Below are positions 16,182 to 23,993 of a stretch of 36,329 nucleotides of DNA, piece after piece. Where the stretch lies: contig JACUUX010000025.1 in NCBI GenBank assembly GCA_014859105.1, positions 1-36,329 on the forward strand. Reading direction: 5' to 3'. The notes below the pieces were generated by a model. The model did not search any database and was not told the origin of the DNA. It saw only the letters and a list, made by a program, of their open reading frames with translations. Positions within the stretch are counted from its first letter, which is position 1; each line of letters begins with the position of its first letter. A program made the translations under genes and the position numbers. This DNA comes from Nitrospirota bacterium (GTDB lineage: Bacteria > Nitrospirota > Thermodesulfovibrionia > Thermodesulfovibrionales > SM23-35).

Positions 16182-16595
16182 ATGAAACGTCGTAAGGCCC
16201 GGGAATATGCACTTCAGCTGTTATTCCAGGTGGATTTTACGGAAAGAAAAATTGATAAAGAAGGCCTTGAAGAGTTCTGGTCTGATAAAAAAGATAATAA
16301 AAAAGATGTAAGAAATTTTACCGAGGAAATTGTTTTCGGAACTTTAGACAAACTTGACGAGATAGACAAGATGATCGAGAAATTTACAGAGAACTGGGCA
16401 TTAAAAAGGATGGCTGCAGTGGACAGGAACATATTGAGATTTGCAGCCTATGAAATAATTTACAGGAAGGACATACCTTCTGCCGTAACAATAAATGAGG
16501 CATTAGAGATAGCAAAAAAATTCTCATCATCAGAATCCGCCTCATTTTTAAATGGTATCCTTGATAGACTTGCAAAAGAGGCAGGAAAAGTCTGA
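16182..16595 (+). CDS. nusB: Transcription antitermination factor NusB
   Basis: NusB is a small all-helical RNA-binding protein that, with NusE (ribosomal protein S10), binds boxA and supports antitermination on rRNA operons. The 137-aa product starts with the typical RRKAREYALQLLFQVD and contains NWALKRMAAVDRNILRFAAYEI and ITINEALEIAKKFS-type helices near the end. NusB following ribH is a common bacterial arrangement. Its stop codon overlaps the start of the phosphoesterase gene (TGATG). Confidence 0.95.
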   Translation: MKRRKAREYALQLLFQVDFTERKIDKEGLEEFWSDKKDNKKDVRNFTEEIVFGTLDKLDEIDKMIEKFTENWALKRMAAVDRNILRFAAYEIIYRKDIPSAVTINEALEIAKKFSSSESASFLNGILDRLAKEAGKV

Positions 16596-17314
16596 TGCTT
16601 TTTGCAGTAATATCTGATGTTCATTCAAATTTTGATGCCCTTGATGCGGTTTTAAAAGACATAGGAAGGAAGAAGATAATAGATATCTTCTTCCTCGGAG
16701 ATTCTGTTGGATACGGACCTGATCCCAACGAATGCGTAGAAATGCTTTCGGAGACCTGTCAGATTCTTCTTGCAGGCAATCATGACTGGGGTGTCCTGGG
16801 ATTGACAAATATTTCCTATTTTAATGAATATGCAAGATTTACAATCGAATGGACAAGAAAGGTGCTAACTGAAAAAAATAAAAACATGCTTGAATCTTTT
16901 CCTCTTAAGAAAGAATTTAACGATATGCTTTTTGTTCACTCTACACCAAAGGAACCGGAGGAATGGCATTACTTGTTCACGCTATGGGATGCTGAGATAA
17001 ACTTCCGGTATTTTGATAACAAGCTCTGTTTTCTGGGACATAGTCATCAACCCTTCATTATTGAAAGGGTACCTTCGGGAGAGCTTGTTACATACAGGGG
17101 AAAAACCCGAATGAAAGACGGTAGCAGGTATATTGTAAATGCCGGCAGCGTGGGGCAGCCACGTGATGGAGACCCGAGGGCCTGTTATGTAATAGTTGAA
17201 GATAAGGATATCCAGATAAACAGGGTTCCATATGATATCGAGACGGTTCAGAATAAGATGAGGAAGAAAAATTTACCGGATTTGCTTGTAGAAAGGCTAT
17301 CAGAAGGAAGGTAA
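16595..17314 (+). CDS. Calcineurin-like metallophosphoesterase
   Basis: A 239-aa soluble two-metal phosphoesterase. Metal and catalytic residues are in order: D8 and H10 (SDVHSN), D36 (GDSVGYGPDP), N62 and H63 (GNHD), a histidine in FVHSTP and GHSHQPF near 150. The GDSVGYGPDPNE and NAGSVGQPRDGDPRACY motifs place it with the YfcE/diadenosine-tetraphosphatase-like subgroup. The substrate (nucleotide, phosphodiester or phosphoprotein) cannot be settled. It overlaps nusB by 1 bp and is followed 5 bp later by the FG-GAP protein gene. Confidence 0.9.
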   Translation: MLFAVISDVHSNFDALDAVLKDIGRKKIIDIFFLGDSVGYGPDPNECVEMLSETCQILLAGNHDWGVLGLTNISYFNEYARFTIEWTRKVLTEKNKNMLESFPLKKEFNDMLFVHSTPKEPEEWHYLFTLWDAEINFRYFDNKLCFLGHSHQPFIIERVPSGELVTYRGKTRMKDGSRYIVNAGSVGQPRDGDPRACYVIVEDKDIQINRVPYDIETVQNKMRKKNLPDLLVERLSEGR

Positions 17315-17319
17315 TCAAA

Positions 17320-19032
17320 ATGAGGCAGAACCCGGGACAAAGAGCAAAGGGCAAAGAGAGGGCTTATGTATTGCTGATAGCTCTGTGCTCTGTGCTCTAT
17401 ATCCTGTGCTCTGCTGTAGCCTCTTATGCCGCTGATAATCCGCTGGAAAATTTAAGGGACGAGACGGTCTCCTATTTCAAACCGATGACGGGAAAGATAA
17501 TTAAGGCAGAAGGAAATAAGGTAGTAATCAACCTCGGTGCAAAAGATTCTGTAAAGCAAGGTATGAGGTTTAACATACTCATAGAAGAAGCACCTTTTAG
17601 GCATCCTGTTACAAAAGAACCTTTAGGCCATGTAGAATTATTAAAAGGAAAACTCGAGATAAGGGAAATAAATTCCGATTCATCTGTAGGTGAAGTAATT
17701 CAAGGGGAGGCAAAAGAGGGGTATAAGGTTAGGATATCAGAAATCAGGGTAAATCTTATATTCTGCCAATCATCTGCTATAGACTGGTATTTAGCCGAAT
17801 CATACTACAGAAGCCTCAAAGAAACAGGAAGATATAATATGATTGATACATGGCTTGAGACAGATGACCCCCGAGTGGTTGTTGAAGAGGCGAGAAAACG
17901 TGATGCGGATGTAGCCCTTTTACTGACAGCTAGAGTCACAGATTCTGATACTTATCTAAAACAGAGACTTTTCTGGGTGGCAGATGGTATTAAGTTTTTC
18001 GAAAAGGACGTAATAATCGATGCTACACTCACAAAAGAACTGAGATTCGGAGAAGAGTATTTTTCACCGGGTAGAGAAGAGGCACTGATGAAGATAGATT
18101 TACCCGGCGGAGCAAGGCTTATCGCAATGGGAGACATAGACGGAGATAAAAAACAGGAGATTATTATTAGTACAGAAAAAGAGGTCAGGGTCTACACATC
18201 TGGCGTTGACCTGCAGCCTGCACTTGGTGGAATTAAGATAGAAACCTCAGCCGGTAATATCTGGCTCGATTCAATCGATCTTAACAGAAACGGAAAAGAT
18301 GAGGTCATAATTACATCTATGAAAGATGATGCTGTTATTTCTTATATTTATGAATTGAAAAACAGCGAATTCACTCTCCTGTACGAAGATAATTTATTCC
18401 TGAGAAGATTGGGAAATAAACTTATAGCTCAGGTCTATTCACCTGCTGAAGGATATGATGGCAAAGTGTTTGGTATAGTATACGACGGTGAGTATAAAAA
18501 AGCAGAAGAGATTAATCTCCCGCCAGGCGTCAATATATACGATTTCGTATATTTTGAAGACCCCTTAATGGGAAAACTAATACTTGCATATGATCACATG
18601 TCACTCAGCCTGTACGACGATAAAAATATAAAGATATGGAGAAGTGATACCAGTACGGGAGGTTTTCTTAAAACATTCAAAAAGTCATCCCCCACTGTTA
18701 TGCTTGATAGGGGTGAATGGATTGTCAGAGACAGGCTCTTGCTCTTAGGAAACAGAAATGCGATTTTCGTCAAAAGGATTCCTTTGTTAGAGATGGTAAA
18801 GGGGCTTGGATACAAGAATTCCCAGATTAAAACCCTGTGGTGGAATGGACTTTCTATGGAAGAAAGTGTTTTAATAGATAATATAAAAGGATCTGTCCTT
18901 GATTATACAATTGAAGGTGACAAGATGTTTGTCCTGACAGCCCCCCTGTTCGGTATAAAACCCGGTAATATATTAAAAGGGGAAAATCCTTTGGGAACAA
19001 GGCTATATATATATTCTATTAAAGGGATATAA
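17320..19032 (+). CDS. Secreted protein with FlgT-C-like and FG-GAP repeat regions
   Basis: A 570-aa exported protein with no assigned function. A signal peptide (about 1-38, SAVASYA-AD) leads to a small beta domain (about 55-90, KIIKAEGNKVVINLGAKDSVKQGMRFNI) like the C-terminal domain of flagellar FlgT and related envelope proteins. The middle (about 140-250) contains the helical segment YYRSLKETGRYNMID. From about 255 to 340 there are FG-GAP-like calcium loops, MGDIDGDKKQEIIIS and IDLNRNGKDEVIITS, suggesting a partial beta-propeller that continues to the C-terminus. Oddly, its signal-peptide region is encoded by 7-bp repeats (see 17338-17414). GAAGGAAGG lies 8 nt before the ATG. It is probably periplasmic or surface-located. 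Confidence 0.8.
   Translation: MRQNPGQRAKGKERAYVLLIALCSVLYILCSAVASYAADNPLENLRDETVSYFKPMTGKIIKAEGNKVVINLGAKDSVKQGMRFNILIEEAPFRHPVTKEPLGHVELLKGKLEIREINSDSSVGEVIQGEAKEGYKVRISEIRVNLIFCQSSAIDWYLAESYYRSLKETGRYNMIDTWLETDDPRVVVEEARKRDADVALLLTARVTDSDTYLKQRLFWVADGIKFFEKDVIIDATLTKELRFGEEYFSPGREEALMKIDLPGGARLIAMGDIDGDKKQEIIISTEKEVRVYTSGVDLQPALGGIKIETSAGNIWLDSIDLNRNGKDEVIITSMKDDAVISYIYELKNSEFTLLYEDNLFLRRLGNKLIAQVYSPAEGYDGKVFGIVYDGEYKKAEEINLPPGVNIYDFVYFEDPLMGKLILAYDHMSLSLYDDKNIKIWRSDTSTGGFLKTFKKSSPTVMLDRGEWIVRDRLLLLGNRNAIFVKRIPLLEMVKGLGYKNSQIKTLWWNGLSMEESVLIDNIKGSVLDYTIEGDKMFVLTAPLFGIKPGNILKGENPLGTRLYIYSIKGI
17338..17414. repeat. Inverted 7-bp repeat arrays inside a coding region
   Basis: Three units of CAAAGAG/CAAAGGG (17338-17358) are followed by a 21-bp spacer and five units of GCTCTGT-like heptamers (17380-17414). 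The second array is nearly the reverse complement of the first: 15 of 18 positions pair. The arrays encode residues 7-13 and 21-32 of the FG-GAP protein, its signal peptide core. Unit length 7 is not a multiple of 3, so gain or loss of a unit would shift the frame. Confidence 0.75.
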
Positions 19033-19037
19033 ACAGG

Positions 19038-19757
19038 ATGTTGCTGACAGGCCGCATACCAAGACATATAGGCATTATCATGGATGGCAACGGGCGGTGG
19101 GCCGAGTTACGCGGACTGCCGAGGATCGAAGGCCACAGGCAGGGAGTCGAAAGGTCAAAAGAGATCATCGAGATATCTGCAGAGCTCGGTTTAAAGGTTT
19201 TGTCACTGTATGCTTTTTCAATAGAGAACTGGCAGAGACCCTCATCAGAGGTAACCACTTTAATGAAACTCCTTGAATTGTATTTGAAAAAGGAGATCGA
19301 AGTCCTTTCGAAAAAGGACATTGTCTTTAAAACTATGGGGGATACACAGAGACTACCGGAGCATATTCAGGGAATCATAAGGGAAGCTGTAGACAAAACA
19401 ACTGCGAATAGAGGGATGGTTCTTAATTTAGCTTTGAGCTACAGTGGACGTAATGAGATTCTAAGGGCAGTAAAAAAGATTTTACGTGCAGATATGAAAC
19501 CTGAAGAACTCACAGAAGATGTTTTCAGTTCATATCTCGATACAGCCGGTTTGCTGACTCCGGATTTAATTATAAGAACAAGCGGAGAGATGCGGATAAG
19601 TAATTTCTTGCTCTGGCAGGCTGCATATGCTGAGTTCTATTTTACTGATACACTCTGGCCAGATTTCACAAAAGATGAATTTCTCCTTACGATACAGGAT
19701 TATCAGCAGAGGGAGAGGAGATTTGGTGCTATATCAGTGAGGGTTGATGCACCTTAA
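19038..19757 (+). CDS. uppS: Isoprenyl transferase (undecaprenyl diphosphate synthase)
   Basis: UppS is a cis-prenyltransferase that makes undecaprenyl diphosphate, the lipid carrier of peptidoglycan and LPS sugars. The 239-aa protein has the P-loop-like HIGIIMDGNGRWAE with catalytic D16, GHRQGVERSKEI, LYAFSIENWQRP, and the RTSGEMRISNFLLWQAAYAEFYF motif that binds the homoallylic substrate. It starts the uppS-cdsA-dxr-rseP series found in this order in many bacteria. It overlaps cdsA by 14 bp. Confidence 0.97.
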   Translation: MLLTGRIPRHIGIIMDGNGRWAELRGLPRIEGHRQGVERSKEIIEISAELGLKVLSLYAFSIENWQRPSSEVTTLMKLLELYLKKEIEVLSKKDIVFKTMGDTQRLPEHIQGIIREAVDKTTANRGMVLNLALSYSGRNEILRAVKKILRADMKPEELTEDVFSSYLDTAGLLTPDLIIRTSGEMRISNFLLWQAAYAEFYFTDTLWPDFTKDEFLLTIQDYQQRERRFGAISVRVDAP

Positions 19758-20541
19758 AAGGCTTATTGTTGCTGCAGTTTTTCTGCCTGCTATTTATTTC
19801 TATATAATGTATCTTCCTTCAGGATACTTCCTCTTGATACTCATTCTTACGTCCTTATTAGCCATGTCAGAATTTTATCACATGTACCGTGTAACAGGAA
19901 TATTGAGATACTCCTGCCTTTTTCTGGGGTCGTTAATCATTCTGGTTTCCTATATCTGGAAAGAATATACTCTTGATGTCATAATGTTATCATTGATTGC
20001 AGTGATGTGTGTAAGGCTGATAATAAAAAGAAATCCTCTGGCGGCACTTCATGACATATCTCCCCCTGCAGTAGGCCTCCTATATATTCCGGGATTTTTT
20101 ACATTCCAGATGCAGATAAGAACACTCGGGCCTGAATGGATAATATTTCTTTACGCATCGGCATGGATGTCAGATTCGATGGCATATTATCTTGGAAAGG
20201 GTATCGGAAAAAGAAAGCTTTACAGAGAAGTGAGTCCTAACAAGACAGTTGCGGGTGCTGCAGGTTCACTTATCGGCGGTGTGATTGGAGCCCTGCTTGT
20301 TAATACGATTTTTATATCCTCTTTTAAAACTTTTTCAATAATATTGATTGGAATAATGATAGGAGCTGTTTCTGTAATAGGTGACCTTATTGAATCCATG
20401 TTTAAACGTGATGCAGGCGTGAAAGACTCAAGCCTTTTTATTCCAGGACACGGAGGTATTTTAGATAAAATTGACAGTGCCTTGTTTGCAGGGCCTGTCC
20501 TGTACTGGGTGTTAAAATTTGCAGGGATAATGAAGTATTAA
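19744..20541 (+). CDS. cdsA: Phosphatidate cytidylyltransferase
   Basis: CdsA is an inner-membrane enzyme that makes CDP-diacylglycerol from phosphatidate and CTP for phospholipid synthesis. The 265-aa protein is strongly hydrophobic with seven or eight membrane helices. The CDP-diglyceride synthase signature is in the last third: SPNKTVAGAAGSLIGG, GDLIESMFKRDAGVKDSSLFIPGHGGILDKIDS. The first in-frame start is TTG at 19744, directly followed by ATG at 19747, so the ATG may be the real start. Translation is coupled to uppS by overlap. dxr follows after 3 bp. Confidence 0.95.
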   Translation: MMHLKRLIVAAVFLPAIYFYIMYLPSGYFLLILILTSLLAMSEFYHMYRVTGILRYSCLFLGSLIILVSYIWKEYTLDVIMLSLIAVMCVRLIIKRNPLAALHDISPPAVGLLYIPGFFTFQMQIRTLGPEWIIFLYASAWMSDSMAYYLGKGIGKRKLYREVSPNKTVAGAAGSLIGGVIGALLVNTIFISSFKTFSIILIGIMIGAVSVIGDLIESMFKRDAGVKDSSLFIPGHGGILDKIDSALFAGPVLYWVLKFAGIMKY

Positions 20542-20544
20542 ATT

Positions 20545-21711
20545 ATGAAACGTATAACTGTTCTTGGTTCAACAGGTTCTATAGGAAGAAATGCCCTCGA
20601 TATAATTGCACGCCACAGGGATAAGTTTGAAGCCGCTGTTTTAACTGCAGGAGATAATATTGACCTGCTTGAAAAGCAGATAAAGACTTTTTTGCCAAAG
20701 GTTGTAGCTCTGGCTGATGAAAAAGCAGCTGAAACATTACAGAAAAGACTTCAGGGAAGGTATTCTTCGAGTTTGCAGATACTGTCTGGACAGCAGGGTA
20801 TTTCAGATGCCGCATCATATAAAGACTCAGACTTTGTGCTTTCGGCTATTGTAGGTGCAGCAGGCCTTATCCCGACCATTTCAGCTATACGTTCGGGAAA
20901 AACAATAGGACTTGCCAATAAAGAGGCACTTGTAATAGCAGGTGACATTATAATCGAAGAATCTAAGAAGTCAGGGACAACTGTTCTTCCTGTGGATAGC
21001 GAACATAGTGCAATATTCCAGTGTATTGAAGGTTACAGAAAATCTGATATTAGAAGGATTATTTTAACCGCCTCCGGAGGACCATTTGCAGACAGAGATA
21101 AAAGCGATCTGGCCAGTATTAAACCAGGAGATGCGTTGAAACACCCCAGATGGAAAATGGGGAGAAAAATCACAATAGATTCCGCAACCCTTATGAACAA
21201 AGGTTTTGAAGTAATTGAAGCGCATTATTTATTTGGTCTTCCCCCGGACAGAATAGATGTCCTTATACATCCGGAGAGTATTGTGCATTCAATAGTTGAG
21301 TTCAATGACAGAAGTTGCATCGCACAGCTCTCAATTCCTGATATGAAAGGACCCATAGCCTACGCCCTTACATACCCGGAAAGACTTGAGGATGTATTGC
21401 CGGGGCTTGACCTTGCAAGTATAAGTTTTCTGAGTTTCAAAAAACCTGATACCAGATGTTTTCCCTGCCTTTCTTATGCTTATAAAGCTCTGGAGGCCGG
21501 AGGTACAATGCCCTCTGTAATGAATGCAGCAAATGAGGTCGCTGTGAATGCATTTCTTAACGAAAAAATCAAGTTCACTGACATACCTGTTATAATTAAG
21601 AAAACCATGGGGTTACATACAGTAATATTCGGTTCAGGTCTTGAAACCGTTATGGAAGCTGACAGGTGGGCAAGAAAAAAGGCAGAGGAGGTTGTTAATA
21701 GATTAACCTAA
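20545..21711 (+). CDS. dxr: 1-deoxy-D-xylulose 5-phosphate reductoisomerase
   Basis: Dxr converts DXP to 2-C-methyl-D-erythritol 4-phosphate with NADPH, the committed step of the MEP isoprenoid pathway. It thus supplies the precursors of the uppS product. The 388-aa protein has the NADPH-binding GSTGSIG at 8-14, GLANKEALVIAGD, the metal site PVDSEHSAIFQ, and the substrate motifs ASGGPF and HPESIVHSIVEF. All appear intact. It sits 3 bp after cdsA; the usual next gene, rseP, is separated by an unusual 238-bp gap holding a hairpin element. Confidence 0.97.
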   Translation: MKRITVLGSTGSIGRNALDIIARHRDKFEAAVLTAGDNIDLLEKQIKTFLPKVVALADEKAAETLQKRLQGRYSSSLQILSGQQGISDAASYKDSDFVLSAIVGAAGLIPTISAIRSGKTIGLANKEALVIAGDIIIEESKKSGTTVLPVDSEHSAIFQCIEGYRKSDIRRIILTASGGPFADRDKSDLASIKPGDALKHPRWKMGRKITIDSATLMNKGFEVIEAHYLFGLPPDRIDVLIHPESIVHSIVEFNDRSCIAQLSIPDMKGPIAYALTYPERLEDVLPGLDLASISFLSFKKPDTRCFPCLSYAYKALEAGGTMPSVMNAANEVAVNAFLNEKIKFTDIPVIIKKTMGLHTVIFGSGLETVMEADRWARKKAEEVVNRLT

Positions 21712-21725
21712 ACGTTGCATTAAAA

Positions 21726-21886
21726 GGAGGCAGACATACTGAAAAACCCTTGCAATTCGACAAAATTTTATTCTTATACACATGACTGCATTCTTCACCT
21801 TATGTGCCTTTCAGCAAAAGGCTGGCTGGCCACATTAAGGTCTTTGTGGAGTCTCAGGGCAAGCCTTTTTCAGCATATCTGCCTCC
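21726..21886. other. 161-bp structured inverted-repeat element between dxr and rseP
   Basis: Two 28-bp ends, 21726-21753 and 21859-21886, are reverse complements at 24 of 28 positions. Inside are nested pairs: CCTTATGTG (21798-21806) with CACATTAAGG (21831-21840), enclosing CCTTT-CAGCA-AAAGG (21807-21821). Two of the four end mismatches become G-U pairs if the minus strand is transcribed. It could be a MITE-like element or a structured RNA. There is no open reading frame of note and no obvious target-site duplication. It accounts for most of the 238-bp gap. Confidence 0.7.
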
Positions 21887-21949
21887 AATATACGAATAAA
21901 TTTTATGCAACTGATGGGTTAAGTTAATCATTGAATTACGGGGAATAAA

Positions 21950-23020
21950 ATGACATTTTTATATGCAATAATTCTGCTCGGGGTCATAATATTTGTACAT
22001 GAACTTGGGCATTTTCTATTCGCAAAACTTATGCGTGTCAGGGTATTAAAATTCTCACTGGGATTCGGTCCGAAGTTAATCGGGAAGAAGTATGGTGATA
22101 CGGAATACCTGATTTCATCTATACCTTTTGGTGGATATGTAAAAATGCTGGGTGAAACACGTGAAGACGAACTTAGGGAAGATGAAAAACCTTATGCTTA
22201 TAATAATCAGCCTGTGTGGAAAAGGTTTATAATTGTACTTGCCGGTCCGCTATTTAACATAATTTTTGCTGCAATTATTTTTTTCTTCATATTTCTGAAG
22301 GGTCTGCCTGTATTGATGCCCGAAATAGGAAACATAATGCCTGAATCACCGGCAGAAAGGGCAGGGCTCAGGGAAGGAGATAAGATTGTAGAGATTAACG
22401 GAATCAATATTTATCAGTGGCATGAAATGACGAGGATAATACACGGAAGTCCGGAGAGATTACTTGATTTCACAATAGAAAGAGCTAACGATACTTTTAA
22501 GATGACAATGGTTCCGGAGAAAAAGATAGTAAAGGATTTTTTTGGAGAGGAGAAAGAGATTGGGCTGATCGGAATAATGCCTTCCGGAAGTACTTTCATT
22601 AAACAGGACAGTGTTATCGAAGCTTTTGTAAATAGTATAACCAGAACATTGGAAATATCAGTATTGACTGTAGTTGCCATTGTAAAGCTTATTCAAAGGG
22701 TACTTCCTATGGACACCATAGGTGGGCCGATACTCATTGTTCAGATGGCAGGCGAACAGGCCTCTCAGGGTTTATTGAATTTATTTGTATTTATGGCCAT
22801 TATAAATGTTAATCTCGGTATACTTAATCTCCTTCCCATCCCTATACTTGATGGCGGACATATACTGTTTCTCGGGATTGAAGCCATCAGGGGTAAACCG
22901 CTAAATGAGAAAGTCATCGCTATTTGCCAGAGAATCGGACTTGCCTTTATCCTTATACTCATGTTCTTTGTTTTATACAACGATATCATGAGATTAATTA
23001 CAGGAAAAACATTCCCGTAA
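21950..23020 (+). CDS. rseP: RIP metalloprotease RseP (site-2 protease)
   Basis: RseP is an inner-membrane zinc protease that cuts anti-sigma factors and remnant signal peptides within the membrane. The 356-aa protein has HELGH at 17-21 in the first helix, one PDZ domain (about 105-185, IMPESPAERAGLREGDKIVEINGI), and the second metal motif NLLPIPILDGGH near 290-302. A membrane helix follows each motif. E. coli RseP has two PDZ domains; a single one is common elsewhere. It is the last of the uppS-cdsA-dxr-rseP series. An ACGGGGAA ribosome site precedes the ATG. The stop overlaps the Nudix start (TAATG). Confidence 0.96.
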   Translation: MTFLYAIILLGVIIFVHELGHFLFAKLMRVRVLKFSLGFGPKLIGKKYGDTEYLISSIPFGGYVKMLGETREDELREDEKPYAYNNQPVWKRFIIVLAGPLFNIIFAAIIFFFIFLKGLPVLMPEIGNIMPESPAERAGLREGDKIVEINGINIYQWHEMTRIIHGSPERLLDFTIERANDTFKMTMVPEKKIVKDFFGEEKEIGLIGIMPSGSTFIKQDSVIEAFVNSITRTLEISVLTVVAIVKLIQRVLPMDTIGGPILIVQMAGEQASQGLLNLFVFMAIINVNLGILNLLPIPILDGGHILFLGIEAIRGKPLNEKVIAICQRIGLAFILILMFFVLYNDIMRLITGKTFP

Positions 23021-23460
23021 TGAAACCTGCAGCCTTAAAAACTCAGGTCTCCTCTGGAGGAGTCATATTCAGAAGAAACAGAGATATTATAGAAATAGCA
23101 ATGATATCGTTGAAAGGGGGCTCTGTATGGTGCCTTCCAAAGGGTGTCATTGATAAAGGAGAAAGTGCAGAGGAGACAGCACTGAGGGAAGTCAAGGAAG
23201 AGACAGGGCTTAAGGGCAGGATAATAGAAAGACTGGGGAAAATAACATACTGGTATTATTTAAAAGAAGAGAATGTAAAATATAAAAAAACAGTTCATTT
23301 TTTTCTGATGGAATATGAAAGTGGTGATATCTCAAATCATGACTGGGAAGTGGACAGCGTTTCATGGTTCCCAATAAATGAAGCAATAAAAAAGGCCATA
23401 TATAAGGGAGAAAAGGAAATGATGGAGAAGGCAAAAAAGAGACTAACAAATAGTCATTAG
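23020..23460 (+). CDS. Nudix hydrolase
   Basis: A 146-aa pyrophosphohydrolase of the Nudix family. The Nudix box G42-x5-E48-x7-R56EVKEETGL is complete, so it should bind magnesium and cleave a nucleoside diphosphate linked to another group. The short length and KGGSVWCLPKGVIDKGE context resemble diadenosine polyphosphate hydrolases of the MutT/Ap4A type, but the substrate is not certain. I begin it at 23020, where ATG overlaps the rseP stop by 1 bp; the open frame extends upstream into rseP. The last three codons and stop lie in a 7-bp repeat array. Confidence 0.93.
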   Translation: MKPAALKTQVSSGGVIFRRNRDIIEIAMISLKGGSVWCLPKGVIDKGESAEETALREVKEETGLKGRIIERLGKITYWYYLKEENVKYKKTVHFFLMEYESGDISNHDWEVDSVSWFPINEAIKKAIYKGEKEMMEKAKKRLTNSH

Positions 23461-23520
23461 TCAGTGGTCATTAGTCAATGATTTTTTTACTAATGACTAT
23501 TGACCAATGACTAATGACTT
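23452..23520. repeat. Inverted 7-bp repeat arrays after the Nudix gene
   Basis: Four AGTCATT-like heptamers (23452-23479) are followed by a T7-containing spacer (23480-23488) and four ACTAATG-like heptamers (23489-23516). The right array is the approximate reverse complement of the left, so the transcript could fold into a hairpin with a stem of about 30 bp. The architecture is the same as at 17338-17414 with different unit sequence. The array also supplies the end of the Nudix reading frame. Confidence 0.8.
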
Positions 23521-23526
23521 AAAGAT

Positions 23527-23982
23527 ATGGGAAAGATACTAAACTGGAACGAGTTAAAGGATGTTATTGAAAGACTGAAAGCAGATGGCAAAAAGATTGT
23601 TTTTACAAATGGCTGTTTTGACGTTATACATATAGGACACATCAGGTATCTGAAAAAGGCAAAGACCCTCGGAGATATACTTGTTGTAGGTTTAAACTCA
23701 GACAGGTCGGCTGCGCTTATAAAACCAGGCAGGCCAATCAATACTCAGGATCAGAGAGCAGAGGTCCTGTCTTCACTCGAGATGGCTGATTATGTGGCCA
23801 TATTTGATGAAGAGACTCCTTACGAATTAATAAAACTGATACAACCCGATGTACTTGTTAAAGGAGGAGACTGGAAGGAAGATGATATTGTTGGGTCAGA
23901 TCTCGTCAGAGAGACCTACAGTCTACCCTATGTCCAGGGTATTTCAACATCAAAAATCATAGAACGTATCAAGAACCTTTAA
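23527..23982 (+). CDS. rfaE2: D-glycero-beta-D-manno-heptose 1-phosphate adenylyltransferase
   Basis: This enzyme adds AMP to heptose 1-phosphate to give ADP-heptose for the LPS inner core. At 151 aa it is the adenylyltransferase domain alone, without the kinase domain fused to it in E. coli HldE. Motifs are VFTNGCFDVIHIGHIRYL with HIGH at 35-38 and GDWKEDDIVG. The gene implies an outer membrane with heptose-bearing LPS. The partner kinase gene is not in the window. It begins 7 bp after the 7-bp repeat hairpin and ends 11 bp before the convergent hisD. Confidence 0.93.
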   Translation: MGKILNWNELKDVIERLKADGKKIVFTNGCFDVIHIGHIRYLKKAKTLGDILVVGLNSDRSAALIKPGRPINTQDQRAEVLSSLEMADYVAIFDEETPYELIKLIQPDVLVKGGDWKEDDIVGSDLVRETYSLPYVQGISTSKIIERIKNL

Positions 23983-23993
23983 TTTTTAACTGC

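Noticed and set aside
17338-17414. CRISPR or minisatellite with spacers
   Set aside because: Units are contiguous 7-mers without spacers and lie inside a coding region; the same holds for 23452-23520. No cas genes are present.
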